In this document: positions 36,460 through 44,530 of the stretch, in pieces
Numbering within the stretch: position 1 is the first letter of the stretch
Layout: each line of letters opens with the position of its first letter
NCBI GenBank assembly: GCA_963674555.1
Contig: OY771429.1
Span: 620,001-684,000 of the forward strand
Direction: 5' to 3'
Length of the DNA: 64,000 nt
From: JBGMEA01 sp963674555
GTDB lineage: Bacteria > Bacillota > Clostridia > Eubacteriales > Anaerofustaceae
Program-made: the position numbers and the translations under genes
The notes under the pieces: model-generated
Databases searched by the model: none
What the model was told of the DNA's origin: nothing
What the model saw: only the letters and a program-made list of their open reading frames with translations

Positions 36460-37431
36460 GTGTTAATAAATGCTCTGAAAGAAGGAGATAAAGTCGATGC
36501 GATATATCTTCTGAAAAAGTATGAAATCAAAACCGCCAAAAACGGCAAACAATATTTAGATGCAGTGCTGGGAGACAAAAGCGGAGAGATATCCGCAAAA
36601 ATGTGGGATATAGTTTCGATCAAAGATGCCGAGATATCGACCGGAGACGCGGCAAAGATCTCAGGACGCGTTGAAAAATACAATAATGCACTTCAATTTG
36701 TGATCAACGAGCTCGAAAAAACACAACCTTCCGAAGAAGAGTTTGCTCAATTGATAGACACCGCACCTTATCCTCCCGCAAAAATGTATGAGAAAATTAT
36801 TGATCTGCTAAATCAAATCGAAAATGTAGATATAAAAAAAGTTGTATTAGCGATATTTGAAGAAAATAAAGATAAACTGATGTATTATCCTGCAGCAAAG
36901 AACTTTCATCATGCCGTAAAAGGCGGTTTGCTGTATCATATATATTCGATGTTTCGATGCGCCCTACCCTTGCTTGATGTTTATACATTCTTAAACAAGG
37001 ATCTCGTTTATGCGGGTATAGCGATCCATGATATCGGAAAGATCAGCGAGATGGAAAGTGATTTCAACGGGATCGTATCCGATTACACGATCGAAGGTAA
37101 ACTGCTCGGTCATATCATTACAACGATATGCATGATAGACACGACAGCACAAAAATTATCGATCGATACCGAGACGACCTTACTGTTAAAACACATGATC
37201 CTTTCACATCATTATCATCCGGAATTCGGCAGTCCCAAAGCACCTATGTTTGCCGAAGCGGAACTGCTGCATTATCTTGATGTGCTGGATTCCAGGATGA
37301 ATCAAATGCAGCGCACGCTCCAATCAACGGAAGAAGGCTCATTCGCCGAAAAAGTTTGGATACTGGACGGACGAACAATCTATCATCATAAATTGAATAC
37401 GAAAGGAGCTATCGATGAAGGAACTGTTTAA
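36460..37431 (+). CDS. yhaM: 3'-5' exoribonuclease YhaM
   Basis: A 323-residue protein with an N-terminal OB fold (residues ~20-90, YLDAVLGDKSGEISAKMWD) and a C-terminal HD phosphohydrolase domain (HHAVKGGLLYHIYSM, then AGIAIHDIGKISEM and KHMILSHHYHPEFGSP). B. subtilis YhaM is a 3' exonuclease on RNA and DNA of the same layout. The start is GTG with AAGGAGG 5 nt upstream. Its 3' end overlaps the next gene by 17 nt. Confidence 0.92.
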   Translation: MLINALKEGDKVDAIYLLKKYEIKTAKNGKQYLDAVLGDKSGEISAKMWDIVSIKDAEISTGDAAKISGRVEKYNNALQFVINELEKTQPSEEEFAQLIDTAPYPPAKMYEKIIDLLNQIENVDIKKVVLAIFEENKDKLMYYPAAKNFHHAVKGGLLYHIYSMFRCALPLLDVYTFLNKDLVYAGIAIHDIGKISEMESDFNGIVSDYTIEGKLLGHIITTICMIDTTAQKLSIDTETTLLLKHMILSHHYHPEFGSPKAPMFAEAELLHYLDVLDSRMNQMQRTLQSTEEGSFAEKVWILDGRTIYHHKLNTKGAIDEGTV

Positions 37432-37948
37432 TTTTGAAGCTATCTTAGCTATTGTATTTTTCGCTTTATCTGTACTGTTACTTGTTACGACTTTGAAAAA
37501 CAAAAAAAGACTGGGGGAACTGATACTGCCTACACTAAGCGGAATAAAGAATTCCGACTTTGCAGTGCAATTGATCTTGATCACATTGCTAATGGGTTTT
37601 ACGATTTTCAGCGCAATATACGACCAATCCGAAAAAAACTATCAATTATTTTATATCCTGTTCCCGATCGCACTGATATTTTATTTTATTAATGCAATAG
37701 TATTAGCAACTTCCCAGAAAGGGATGTATGAAAACGGTATGTTCACATCAAGTGGGATACTGCCTTATTCAAGTATACGTGTATATGATACTATACAAAT
37801 AGCCAAAAAAAATATCGTGAAATTCAGATTTAACCCCAAAAAAGGCATCTCAAATTTGTTAGGAATGACAGCCTATGTAAATGTAAAACCTGGAAAAGAA
37901 CGCGAATTAAAAGCTTACTTGAAGAAACGTTGTTCATTTAAAAAATAA
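37415..37948 (+). CDS. DUF5673 membrane protein
   Basis: A 177-residue protein with three transmembrane segments at about residues 8-26, 50-67 and 78-97. A cytosolic DUF5673 region with the typical GMYENGMFTSSGILPYSSI follows; such PH-like domains occur in Bacillota membrane proteins without a known role. It overlaps yhaM by 17 nt, suggesting co-translation, and ends at a strong terminator. Confidence 0.72.
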   Translation: MKELFNFEAILAIVFFALSVLLLVTTLKNKKRLGELILPTLSGIKNSDFAVQLILITLLMGFTIFSAIYDQSEKNYQLFYILFPIALIFYFINAIVLATSQKGMYENGMFTSSGILPYSSIRVYDTIQIAKKNIVKFRFNPKKGISNLLGMTAYVNVKPGKERELKAYLKKRCSFKK

Positions 37949-37976
37949 AAAGGAAGGCAAATGCCTTCCTTTTTTT
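37947..37976. terminator. Bidirectional terminator after the DUF5673 gene
   Basis: A 13-bp palindromic stem (37947-37959 with 37962-37974) flanked by A and T runs; it can also end the convergent isocitrate dehydrogenase gene. Confidence 0.9.
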
Positions 37977-37992
37977 CTTTATAGTTATTTAT

Positions 37993-39207
37993 CTATGATT
38001 TCATAAGCGAATCTAAACGCAATTTGATCTCAGCGAGGAATGTTTCGGTATCGACCGATCTTTTATTGGGATCATTGGAAAGTCGAGCCAAATCTCCGGT
38101 CATGACGCCTTCTTCGATCGTAGCGATCGTGGCATCCTCAAGTTTTCCCGCAAAAGCGACAAGATCTTCATTATTATCAAGTTCGCCTCTTTTTCTTAGT
38201 GCCCCCGTCCACGCGAATAATGTTGCAACAGAATTCGTTGAAGTCTGTTCCCCTCTTTGATACTTGTAGTAATGTGCAGTAACTGTGCCGTGTGCAGCTT
38301 CATATTCATATACCCCATCCGGCGAAACAAGTACGGAAGTCATCATCCCCAAAGAGCCGAAAGCAGTCGCTACCATATCAGACATAACATCACCGTCATA
38401 GTTCTTACAGGCCCAAATAAAGCCCCCGTTTGAACGAACGACACGCGCGACCGCATCATCGATCAAAGTGTAAAAATAGGATATGCCGTTTTCTTCAAAT
38501 TTTTCTTGATATTCATTTTCATAGATCTCAGCGAAAATATCTTTAAAGCGATGGTCATAAGTTTTACTGATCGTATCTTTAGTAGAAAACCAAAGTTCCT
38601 GTTGTACGTCCAATGCGTAATTAAAACATGTCCTGGCAAAACTTTCAATGCTTTTATCGAGATTGTGCATACCCATCACTATACCGTCTCCGTCAAAATC
38701 TTGGATAAGCATGCGTTTTGACTCACCGTTTGCGTCGCTGATAACAAGCTCAGCCTTTTGCCCAGCTTTAACAATTGATTCGGTATTTTTATACACATCA
38801 CCGTAGGCATGTCTTGCCAAAATAATCGGTTGTGTCCATGTCGGTATATATGGAGATATCCCTTTTACGATAATAGGTGCGCGAAAGACCGTACCGTCGA
38901 GGATCGCTCTGATCGTGCCGTTCGGACTTTTCCACATTTCTTTTAAATCATACTCACTCATTCGTGCGCTGTTCGGCGTGATCGTAGCACATTTGACCGC
39001 AACACCATGCCTCTTAGTCGCAAGTGCGGCATCGATCGTTACTTGATCATTTGTTTCATTTCTATGCACGAGCCCCAAATCATAGTACTCTGTATTGAGT
39101 TCGATATACGGCAAAAGCAAATCGTCTTTGATCATTTGCCAAATAATTCGTGTCATTTCATCGCCGTCCATTTCAACGATAGGGTTATTCATTATAATTT
39201 TCTGCAT
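37993..39207 (-). CDS. icd: NADP-dependent isocitrate dehydrogenase (eukaryote-like subfamily)
   Basis: A 404-residue homodimeric-type isocitrate dehydrogenase. PIVEMDGDEMTRIIWQMIKD, CATITPNSARMSEYDLKEMW, NGTIRAILDGTVFRAPI and AAHGTVTAHYYKYQRGEQTSTN match the IDH1/IDH2-like subfamily, which differs from E. coli Icd. It makes 2-oxoglutarate and NADPH from isocitrate. GGAG lies 7 nt upstream of the ATG. It is separate from the aconitase operon 13 kb away but completes that pathway. Confidence 0.93.
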   Translation of the reverse strand: MQKIIMNNPIVEMDGDEMTRIIWQMIKDDLLLPYIELNTEYYDLGLVHRNETNDQVTIDAALATKRHGVAVKCATITPNSARMSEYDLKEMWKSPNGTIRAILDGTVFRAPIIVKGISPYIPTWTQPIILARHAYGDVYKNTESIVKAGQKAELVISDANGESKRMLIQDFDGDGIVMGMHNLDKSIESFARTCFNYALDVQQELWFSTKDTISKTYDHRFKDIFAEIYENEYQEKFEENGISYFYTLIDDAVARVVRSNGGFIWACKNYDGDVMSDMVATAFGSLGMMTSVLVSPDGVYEYEAAHGTVTAHYYKYQRGEQTSTNSVATLFAWTGALRKRGELDNNEDLVAFAGKLEDATIATIEEGVMTGDLARLSNDPNKRSVDTETFLAEIKLRLDSLMKS

Positions 39208-39353
39208 TCGAAGTCTCCTTTATATCAGATCATGGTTAAATTATCATATATCAGATATTCATATAGAATAAAAGTCCAGTAACTATAGTATAACAGAAAT
39301 CATAAAAATGCAAATATATCTTTCCACTGCATAAAATAATAGAGTCCACAAAT

Positions 39354-39383
39354 AAAAAGCTGACGCAAATGCGTCAGCTTTAA
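39354..39383 (-). terminator. Terminator of the URO-D gene
   Basis: A 12-bp perfect stem (39356-39367 with 39372-39383) around a 4-nt loop, with a T-rich tail on the minus strand. Confidence 0.9.
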
Positions 39384-39401
39384 AGGTTTCAAATGATTTG
39401 A

Positions 39402-40487
39402 TTATTTACCTTCGCTATATCTGATTCGTGAAAGTCTGTACAATTCTTCTCTGAAAGCAGGTGTAAGAGCAGCTGCTCCGTAATGACTGACATAACAAGG
39501 TTTATTCGGGTCACAGAATTTCTCAACAAATTTAGCCGCTTCGGCTCTTTGTTCTTCTTCTGTAGTAGTTTCGGGATCGAATTCATCCGGAATAACCCCG
39601 ATCAAAATTTGATCACCGTATTTTTCGTAAAGCATTTGTGTATCATTCATCGGCATACCTTGCCATGTATCCCAACCCGCAGCGATCATATTCGGAACTT
39701 GAAGTTCCAAATGTCCGCAACTATGGAAATCAGCATAACATCCTCTTGAATGGATATGATCTGTCAATCTTCTCATAGCAGGTACTAACATTTCAGCACA
39801 AGTTGCAGGTGAGAAGAAAGGTGCTCTTTGTGAACCCCAGTCATCATGCACACAAAATCCTTCTGCGCCGAAGTAATCGATAAAATGATCTACGATATCG
39901 ATATAAAGATCCGTTAAATGTTCAAAGAGGTCTTTAACAGCGTCTTTCTGATCTTCATCGATCATTGCCATTACTGCGCCTTCAAAGTCCATGAACGAAA
40001 TCAATCTTTCATAATAACCGTTCATGATCCAGTGAGTAACGAATTGATCACCGTTTACACGTTCTTGATTTGCTTTCGCAGAACCTTCCCAATCCCATTC
40101 ATCGATATTCGGCCATACGATTTTGTCATACCACTCATTGGCATCAGCAAGTGTCGGTTCACCCGGTTTTACGATCGATCCACCAACAACCGGTACGTAT
40201 ACCCATTCGATTCCGAACATATCTTTTCCGCCGTATTCGGATTGATCGATCGGAAGTGTTTCAAAAATGAAACCACGCGCTACGTTATCCGGATAAAACT
40301 GCGGTGTAAGCAATCCTGCTTCCATCCCGGTTATTTGCCAGACAGGTTTTCTTTGCATCAATGCCTTGTAAGCTTCTCTGCGCGTAACAGGAAAATCATA
40401 CAGCGGAGTGCCCGGCATCCCAGGAAAACGTCCCGGAATCTCCCCAACAACATTGAGTTCTTTTTCGTCAAATTTTGGAATAGTCAT
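39402..40487 (-). CDS. Uroporphyrinogen decarboxylase-family methyltransferase (URO-D/MtaA-like)
   Basis: A 361-residue URO-D superfamily protein. The zinc-type motif HSC in ADFHSCGHLELQ and the segment GFCVHDDWGSQRAPFFSP match corrinoid-dependent methyltransferases (MtaA/CmuA-like) more than true HemE. A cysteine in DPNKPCYVSHYG could be the third metal ligand. There are no heme genes, corrinoid proteins or cobalamin activators adjacent, so the substrate is unknown. It is monocistronic, with AAGGGAGG before the ATG and its own terminator. Confidence 0.78.
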   Translation of the reverse strand: MTIPKFDEKELNVVGEIPGRFPGMPGTPLYDFPVTRREAYKALMQRKPVWQITGMEAGLLTPQFYPDNVARGFIFETLPIDQSEYGGKDMFGIEWVYVPVVGGSIVKPGEPTLADANEWYDKIVWPNIDEWDWEGSAKANQERVNGDQFVTHWIMNGYYERLISFMDFEGAVMAMIDEDQKDAVKDLFEHLTDLYIDIVDHFIDYFGAEGFCVHDDWGSQRAPFFSPATCAEMLVPAMRRLTDHIHSRGCYADFHSCGHLELQVPNMIAAGWDTWQGMPMNDTQMLYEKYGDQILIGVIPDEFDPETTTEEEQRAEAAKFVEKFCDPNKPCYVSHYGAAALTPAFREELYRLSRIRYSEGK

Positions 40488-40830
40488 AGTATCCTCCCTT
40501 TAATGAAACTATAAATTACTGGTGCATATTACATAGGATATAGAAAATACCTTCTAATATCATTTATTAGATCGTCTGCACCGATCCTAAATATGCATAT
40601 AACATCCTGAAAAAAACAAACGTATGTAAAATCCACGCGTTTGATTTCATGGGCATTGAATACATCTATAGGAAAACGATCTACTATTCTATAAACAGTA
40701 TAACATGATGTAAATATAATCGAAACATTTTTTTGAATCTCTTTTTATAAATATTTTTTCTGATTTGATTTTATATTTAATATATTACTCAATATAGATT
40801 TCATCTTTGATCTTAGAATATTTTTGCAAT
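40488..40830. other. AT-rich intergenic region between the URO-D gene and the tRNA cluster
   Basis: About 340 bp. It holds the URO-D ribosome site and presumably its promoter on the minus strand, but no -35/-10 pair convinced me. No coding frame, repeat or structured RNA is evident. Confidence 0.5.
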
Positions 40831-40855
40831 AAAAAAAATGGCTTATATAAGCCAT
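40831..40855 (-). terminator. Terminator of the tRNA cluster
   Basis: On the minus strand an 8-bp palindromic stem (ATGGCTTA/TAAGCCAT) is followed by eight T residues, just after tRNA-Leu. Confidence 0.9.
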
Positions 40856-40861
40856 ATATAT

Positions 40862-40949
40862 TGGTGCCGAAGACCGGAATCGAACCGGTACGGTATCGCT
40901 ACCGCAGGATTTTAAGTCCTGTGCGTCTGCCAATTCCGCCACTTCGGCA
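40862..40949 (-). tRNA. tRNA-Leu (anticodon TAA)
   Basis: An 88-nt class-II tRNA with a long variable arm; the anticodon loop reads GACTTAAAATCC with TAA. The acceptor stem TGCCGAAG pairs with CTTCGGCA, and CCA is encoded. It is last in the cluster. Confidence 0.96.
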
Positions 40950-40963
40950 TCTCTTAAACTAAG

Positions 40964-41037
40964 TGGAGGCGGCACCCGGACTCGGACCGGGGGTATAGGT
41001 GTTGCAGACCTTTGCCTTACCACTTGGCCATGCCGCC
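40964..41037 (-). tRNA. tRNA-Cys (anticodon GCA)
   Basis: 74 nt including encoded CCA. The acceptor GGCGGCA pairs with TGCCGCC, and the anticodon arm is GGTCTGCAACACC. Confidence 0.96.
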
Positions 41038-41040
41038 ATT

Positions 41041-41115
41041 TGGAGCGAAAGACGGGAATCGAACCCGCGACCCTCGCCTTGGCAAGGCGATGCTCTACCG
41101 CTGAGCCACTTTCGC
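41041..41115 (-). tRNA. tRNA-Gly (anticodon GCC)
   Basis: 75 nt with encoded CCA. The acceptor GCGAAAG pairs with CTTTCGC, and the anticodon arm is CGCCTTGCCAAGGCG. Confidence 0.96.
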
Positions 41116-41127
41116 ATAATACATGAA

Positions 41128-41203
41128 TGGTGCCTAGGGGCGGAATCGAACCACCGACACGTAGATTTTCAGTCTACTGCTCTACCGACTGAGCTACCTA
41201 GGC
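41128..41203 (-). tRNA. tRNA-Phe (anticodon GAA)
   Basis: 76 nt with encoded CCA. The acceptor GCCTAGG pairs with CCTAGGC, and the anticodon arm is GTAGACTGAAAATCTAC. Confidence 0.96.
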
Positions 41204-41209
41204 AAAATA

Positions 41210-41286
41210 TGGCGACCCGGAAGGGGCTCGAACCCTCGACCTCCAGCGTGACAGGCTGGCATTCTAACCATCTGAACTACCGGGCC
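41210..41286 (-). tRNA. tRNA-Asp (anticodon GTC)
   Basis: 77 nt with encoded CCA. The acceptor GGCCCGG pairs with CCGGGTC (one G-U), and the anticodon arm is CCAGCCTGTCACGCTGG. Confidence 0.96.
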
Positions 41287-41323
41287 GCATTTGAATGTAA
41301 TCAAGTACGGTTATCTATTAAAA

Positions 41324-41399
41324 TGGTGGTCGCAGTAGGGCTCGAACCTACGACCCCCTGCTTGTAAGGCAGGTGCTCTCCCAGCTGAGCTATGCGACC
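41324..41399 (-). tRNA. tRNA-Val (anticodon TAC)
   Basis: 76 nt with encoded CCA. The anticodon arm is CCTGCCTTACAAGCAGG. It is the first gene of the six-tRNA transcript. Confidence 0.96.
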
Positions 41400-41420
41400 A
41401 TCTTTTAAAAGGCAAGACTT

Positions 41421-41449
41421 ATTATATGAAAAACAACTTCCTTTGTCAA
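41421..41449 (-). promoter_or_regulatory. Strong promoter of the tRNA cluster
   Basis: On the minus strand a perfect TTGACA (41444-41449), 17 nt, TATAAT (41421-41426). It lies just after the stop of the upstream methyltransferase, so tRNA transcription is independent of that gene. Confidence 0.93.
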
Positions 41450-41456
41450 GTTCTTT

Positions 41457-42179
41457 CTATGTTTTTTGAAGTATTATCTGAAATTTCTCGGAATCATTTG
41501 TAGCGGGTTCAAAGGAGTAAATATCAAAGATTCCATATAATTTTAACTCATATTCATTGATCGCTTTTTTTATCATATCAAGATCCAAAAAAAATTGAAT
41601 GTGCTCTTCGCTAAAGCGCGTTTTTCCATCGATGATTCGTACATTAGTAATAAGTTTATTATCTTCTATTTTTCGTTTGAATTTAAATTTGACCGAATCA
41701 AATACATAGTTGTCCTTTTTACCGAGCTGTTCAAAAAAAGTTTGATTCAACAAATCAAAAGTAAATACAGCACCGTCACTTAACATATCCGAAACATTTC
41801 TCAGCATTGATAAAAAAGATTCGGAAGAAAGATAATTGACCGTGTCGCATGTACTGTATATAAAATCAAATTTTTTATCTTGTTTAAATACAGCTATGTC
41901 TTTTTGGATCAATAAAGCATTGTTTTTAAAACGATGTAATTTATCGGCGGTGATCGAAAGCATTTCATTTGACAGATCCACACCTGTTACATTCGCAGAT
42001 TTTTTCGCAAATTTAACAAGCAGATTCCCTGTACCGCAACCAAGGTCCAGTATCTCTTTACCTGAAAAGTCATTTATCGAACTTATCTCTTGAAGATATC
42101 TGAACCAGATATCGTAATCAAAACCTTGTCCATATATATCATAATATTGCGCAAATTCTTTATAATGATTTCGCGTCAT
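41457..42179 (-). CDS. Class I SAM-dependent methyltransferase
   Basis: A 240-residue methyltransferase. The SAM site is ILDLGCGTGNLLVKFA near residues 43-58, followed by VTGVDLSNEMLS and a FDFIYSTCDTVNYL motif IV region. It resembles the COG-type small-molecule methyltransferases, and no substrate can be read from the sequence. Its start overlaps the stop of the cysteine-rich small protein gene by 4 nt, so the two are translationally coupled. Confidence 0.85.
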   Translation of the reverse strand: MTRNHYKEFAQYYDIYGQGFDYDIWFRYLQEISSINDFSGKEILDLGCGTGNLLVKFAKKSANVTGVDLSNEMLSITADKLHRFKNNALLIQKDIAVFKQDKKFDFIYSTCDTVNYLSSESFLSMLRNVSDMLSDGAVFTFDLLNQTFFEQLGKKDNYVFDSVKFKFKRKIEDNKLITNVRIIDGKTRFSEEHIQFFLDLDMIKKAINEYELKLYGIFDIYSFEPATNDSEKFQIILQKT

Positions 42180-42445
42180 TCCGACTCATCACCTTTTCGC
42201 ACCAAATCGATCAAGAGTTTAACTTTGCCAGTTATCAACTCGTAATTATCTTTCATATGCGGGATGTTACAATCACTGCAATCTTTTATGCCTTTGTCCG
42301 TGTATTTATAATTTCCCCCGCATTTTTCTCCTAAAGCGTAAAGCGGACAATAGCAAAACAAGCAATTGAATTGATCATCTTGGATGTTTTTATGGCAAGG
42401 ATAGAATTTGCAATCCTTGTTTTGAAAAAAATTATAATTATACAT
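42176..42445 (-). CDS. Cysteine-rich small domain protein
   Basis: An 89-residue protein with eight cysteines: C12, C17, C28, C31, C33, C42, C56 and C59. The pattern FYPCHKNIQDDQFNCLFCYC and the later DCSDCNIPH matches the cysteine-rich small domain (PF04071), often found near cobalamin genes and likely metal- or Fe-S-binding. Its function is not known. It is coupled to the following methyltransferase, which suggests a shared pathway. Confidence 0.82.
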   Translation of the reverse strand: MYNYNFFQNKDCKFYPCHKNIQDDQFNCLFCYCPLYALGEKCGGNYKYTDKGIKDCSDCNIPHMKDNYELITGKVKLLIDLVRKGDESE

Positions 42446-42542
42446 AGATATATATTACGACAGTACTATAATGAATGCAAGCTTTGTCTAAAATTCCGAT
42501 AAATATCACTAATAATACAAACATTTTTTACGGAGGACTAAC

Positions 42543-43472
42543 ATGAAATTGATCGACTTACATTGCGACACGATCTATCAATTGTATAAAAAAGATTCAC
42601 ATAGCTTGGATAAGAATGATCATCATATCGATTTGAATAAATTGGAAAAAGCTGATTCGTATATCCAGGTTTTTGCTTTGTACGATTCTAAGGAATTGAA
42701 CGACTATGATTTCAAAAAAATGCAAAAGTATATTGCTTTCTATAAAGAATTGATCTTAGAAAACGAAGAAACGATTTCTCCGATAAGACAGATCGCTGAT
42801 TTACAGAATGGCAAGATCAACACACTTTTATCGATCGAAGACGGCGGAAGCGTAAAAGGCGACCTTAAAAAGCTGGATATTTTATATCAAAGTGACGTAC
42901 GCATGATAGGCTTAACTTGGAATCATGAGAATTGTTTCGGGTATCCAAACAGCAGTAAAGAAAACGACATGCAGAGAGGTTTGAAACCATTCGGATTTGA
43001 AACTGTGGAACATATGAATGAACTGGGAATGATCATCGATGTATCACATCTCTCGGACGGCGGTTTTTATGATGTGGCAAAAACATCCAAAGTTCCTTTT
43101 ATCGCATCGCATTCGAATGCGCGTACGCTCAAGAATCATCCGCGCAATTTAACGGACGATATGATCAAGATATTAGCCGACAAAGGCGGCGTGTGCGGCA
43201 TCAATTTCTATGCGCTTTTTTTAAGTGATCAAAATATAAGCCGTGTTTCCGATATCGTTGAACATATCAAATATATCCATAAGATCGGCGGGATCGACAT
43301 CCTTGCGATAGGCAGTGATTTTGACGGAGTAGATTGTGAACTTGAGATCAGTGATATTTCAAAAATTCATCTTTTGATCGATGCATTACTGAAAGACGAT
43401 TTCACAGAAAGCCAAATCGAAAAAATATTTTACAGAAACGCTTTGCGTGTATTTAATGAAGTTCTAAATTAA
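42543..43472 (+). CDS. Membrane dipeptidase (peptidase family M19)
   Basis: A 309-residue M19 zinc dipeptidase. LIDLHCDTIYQLYKK carries the H-x-D zinc ligands, SIEDGGSV the bridging glutamate, and DVSHLSDGGFYDVA plus ASHSNARTLKNHPRNLTDD further histidines. AIGSDFDGVD ends the active site. No signal peptide is present, so the enzyme is cytosolic and would hydrolyse dipeptides. GGAGG is about 7 nt before the ATG. Confidence 0.93.
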   Translation: MKLIDLHCDTIYQLYKKDSHSLDKNDHHIDLNKLEKADSYIQVFALYDSKELNDYDFKKMQKYIAFYKELILENEETISPIRQIADLQNGKINTLLSIEDGGSVKGDLKKLDILYQSDVRMIGLTWNHENCFGYPNSSKENDMQRGLKPFGFETVEHMNELGMIIDVSHLSDGGFYDVAKTSKVPFIASHSNARTLKNHPRNLTDDMIKILADKGGVCGINFYALFLSDQNISRVSDIVEHIKYIHKIGGIDILAIGSDFDGVDCELEISDISKIHLLIDALLKDDFTESQIEKIFYRNALRVFNEVLN

Positions 43473-43486
43473 TTCGATCATACACA

Positions 43487-43552
43487 TAATACAGTTGACT
43501 TTTAACAATAATCGATGTATTATTGTATTAAGTTACTAATACAATAATACAT
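43487..43552 (+). promoter_or_regulatory. Promoter with palindromic heptad operator of the efflux operon
   Basis: TTGACT (43495-43500), 17 nt, TATTAT (43518-43523). From 43515 to 43552 a perfect 16-bp inverted repeat with a 6-nt centre covers the -10 and start site. Each arm is two copies of TGTATTA/TAATACA, and a fifth copy of TAATACA lies at 43487-43493 just before the -35. This looks like a repressor site for the downstream genes; the regulator is not next to it. Confidence 0.72.
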
Positions 43553-43652
43553 TAAAAAATCATTAATATAAAAAAATAATCAAAGTTATTGATCAAATAA
43601 GAACAAGAAATGATAAACTAAATAAAATGTCTGTTATCAAAGGAGAACGTAC

Positions 43653-44513
43653 ATGCAAGAAACTGTTAAAAAGAAAAAAAATAAAAAAAGAAATATTATC
43701 ATTATTGTATTGGTCATTATCGCTGTAGTGATATTTGTGATACCAAGACTGATGCCGAGACAATACGCAGGCAGTGATGTCACTGTGGAACGCGGAGATA
43801 TATCGACCTATTACAGCTTTTCGGGGAATGTTGAAGCAAAGAACCGCAAAATCATTTACGCGAATCAAGTCTTACAGATCAAAGAATTTCGCGTTGAAGT
43901 CGGTGAATTGATTGAAGAAGATGATGACCTATACAAAACAACGTACGGATCAATCGCTGAATCTCCGATCGACGGAGAAGTGCTCGATATTTATGTAAGC
44001 GAAAACGAACAGATCATGGCAGGCTCTATGATCATGGAGATCGTAGATTATTCCGATTTGCAGATCAGCATAAAAGTTGATGAATATGATCTTTCAGCTA
44101 TAAAAGAAGGAGTTGAAGCTACTGTTACGATACATGCTTTAGATAAAGATGTTACCGGAACAGTCGTTGAGGTATCCAAAGAAGGTACTTATGTGAATGG
44201 TGTCGCGTATTTCAATGCCGTGATCTCAATACCCGCTGATAATGATATCAGAGTCGGGATGAGCACGGAAGCAACGATCCTGAATCAAAGCACATCCGAT
44301 GCACTGATCCTACCGATGACTGCTATTCAGTACGACAGTGAAGATGTACCTTTTGTTTATATTAAAAATGAATCTGGGCTGGATACTGTTTATATTGAAC
44401 TGGGCATCACAGATGGATTGGATGTGGAGATATTATCCGGATTAAACGAAGGCGATTCAGTGTTCGTTCCTATGGTACAAACAGTTCAAACTTTCGGTCC
44501 GCAACAACGATAG
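43653..44513 (+). CDS. Efflux periplasmic-adaptor-like subunit (HlyD/MacA family)
   Basis: A 286-residue membrane-fusion protein. After a lysine-rich start, one transmembrane helix spans about residues 15-32. The biotinyl-lipoyl-like segments (VTVERGDISTYYSFSGNVEA, then GSIAESPIDGEVLDIYVSEN) and a beta-barrel domain (VDEYDLSAIKEGVEATVTIHA) follow. It is the adaptor of a MacAB-like system, here anchored in a single membrane. GGAG precedes the ATG. Next gene after 17 nt. Confidence 0.9.
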   Translation: MQETVKKKKNKKRNIIIIVLVIIAVVIFVIPRLMPRQYAGSDVTVERGDISTYYSFSGNVEAKNRKIIYANQVLQIKEFRVEVGELIEEDDDLYKTTYGSIAESPIDGEVLDIYVSENEQIMAGSMIMEIVDYSDLQISIKVDEYDLSAIKEGVEATVTIHALDKDVTGTVVEVSKEGTYVNGVAYFNAVISIPADNDIRVGMSTEATILNQSTSDALILPMTAIQYDSEDVPFVYIKNESGLDTVYIELGITDGLDVEILSGLNEGDSVFVPMVQTVQTFGPQQR

Positions 44514-44530
44514 TTTAACGAGGATTTATA

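Noticed and set aside
39918..40514. 198-residue plus-strand frame opposite the URO-D gene
   Set aside because: Antisense to a well-supported gene; composition is irregular and no family fits.
40745..41023. 92-residue minus-strand frame over tRNA-Leu and tRNA-Cys
   Set aside because: It translates tRNA genes and the terminator; no ribosome site and no protein-like composition.
40999..41367. 122-residue plus-strand frame across the tRNA cluster
   Set aside because: It is the antisense translation of four tRNA genes; its RESNPRPSP- and GLEPTT-like stretches are a well-known false-protein pattern.
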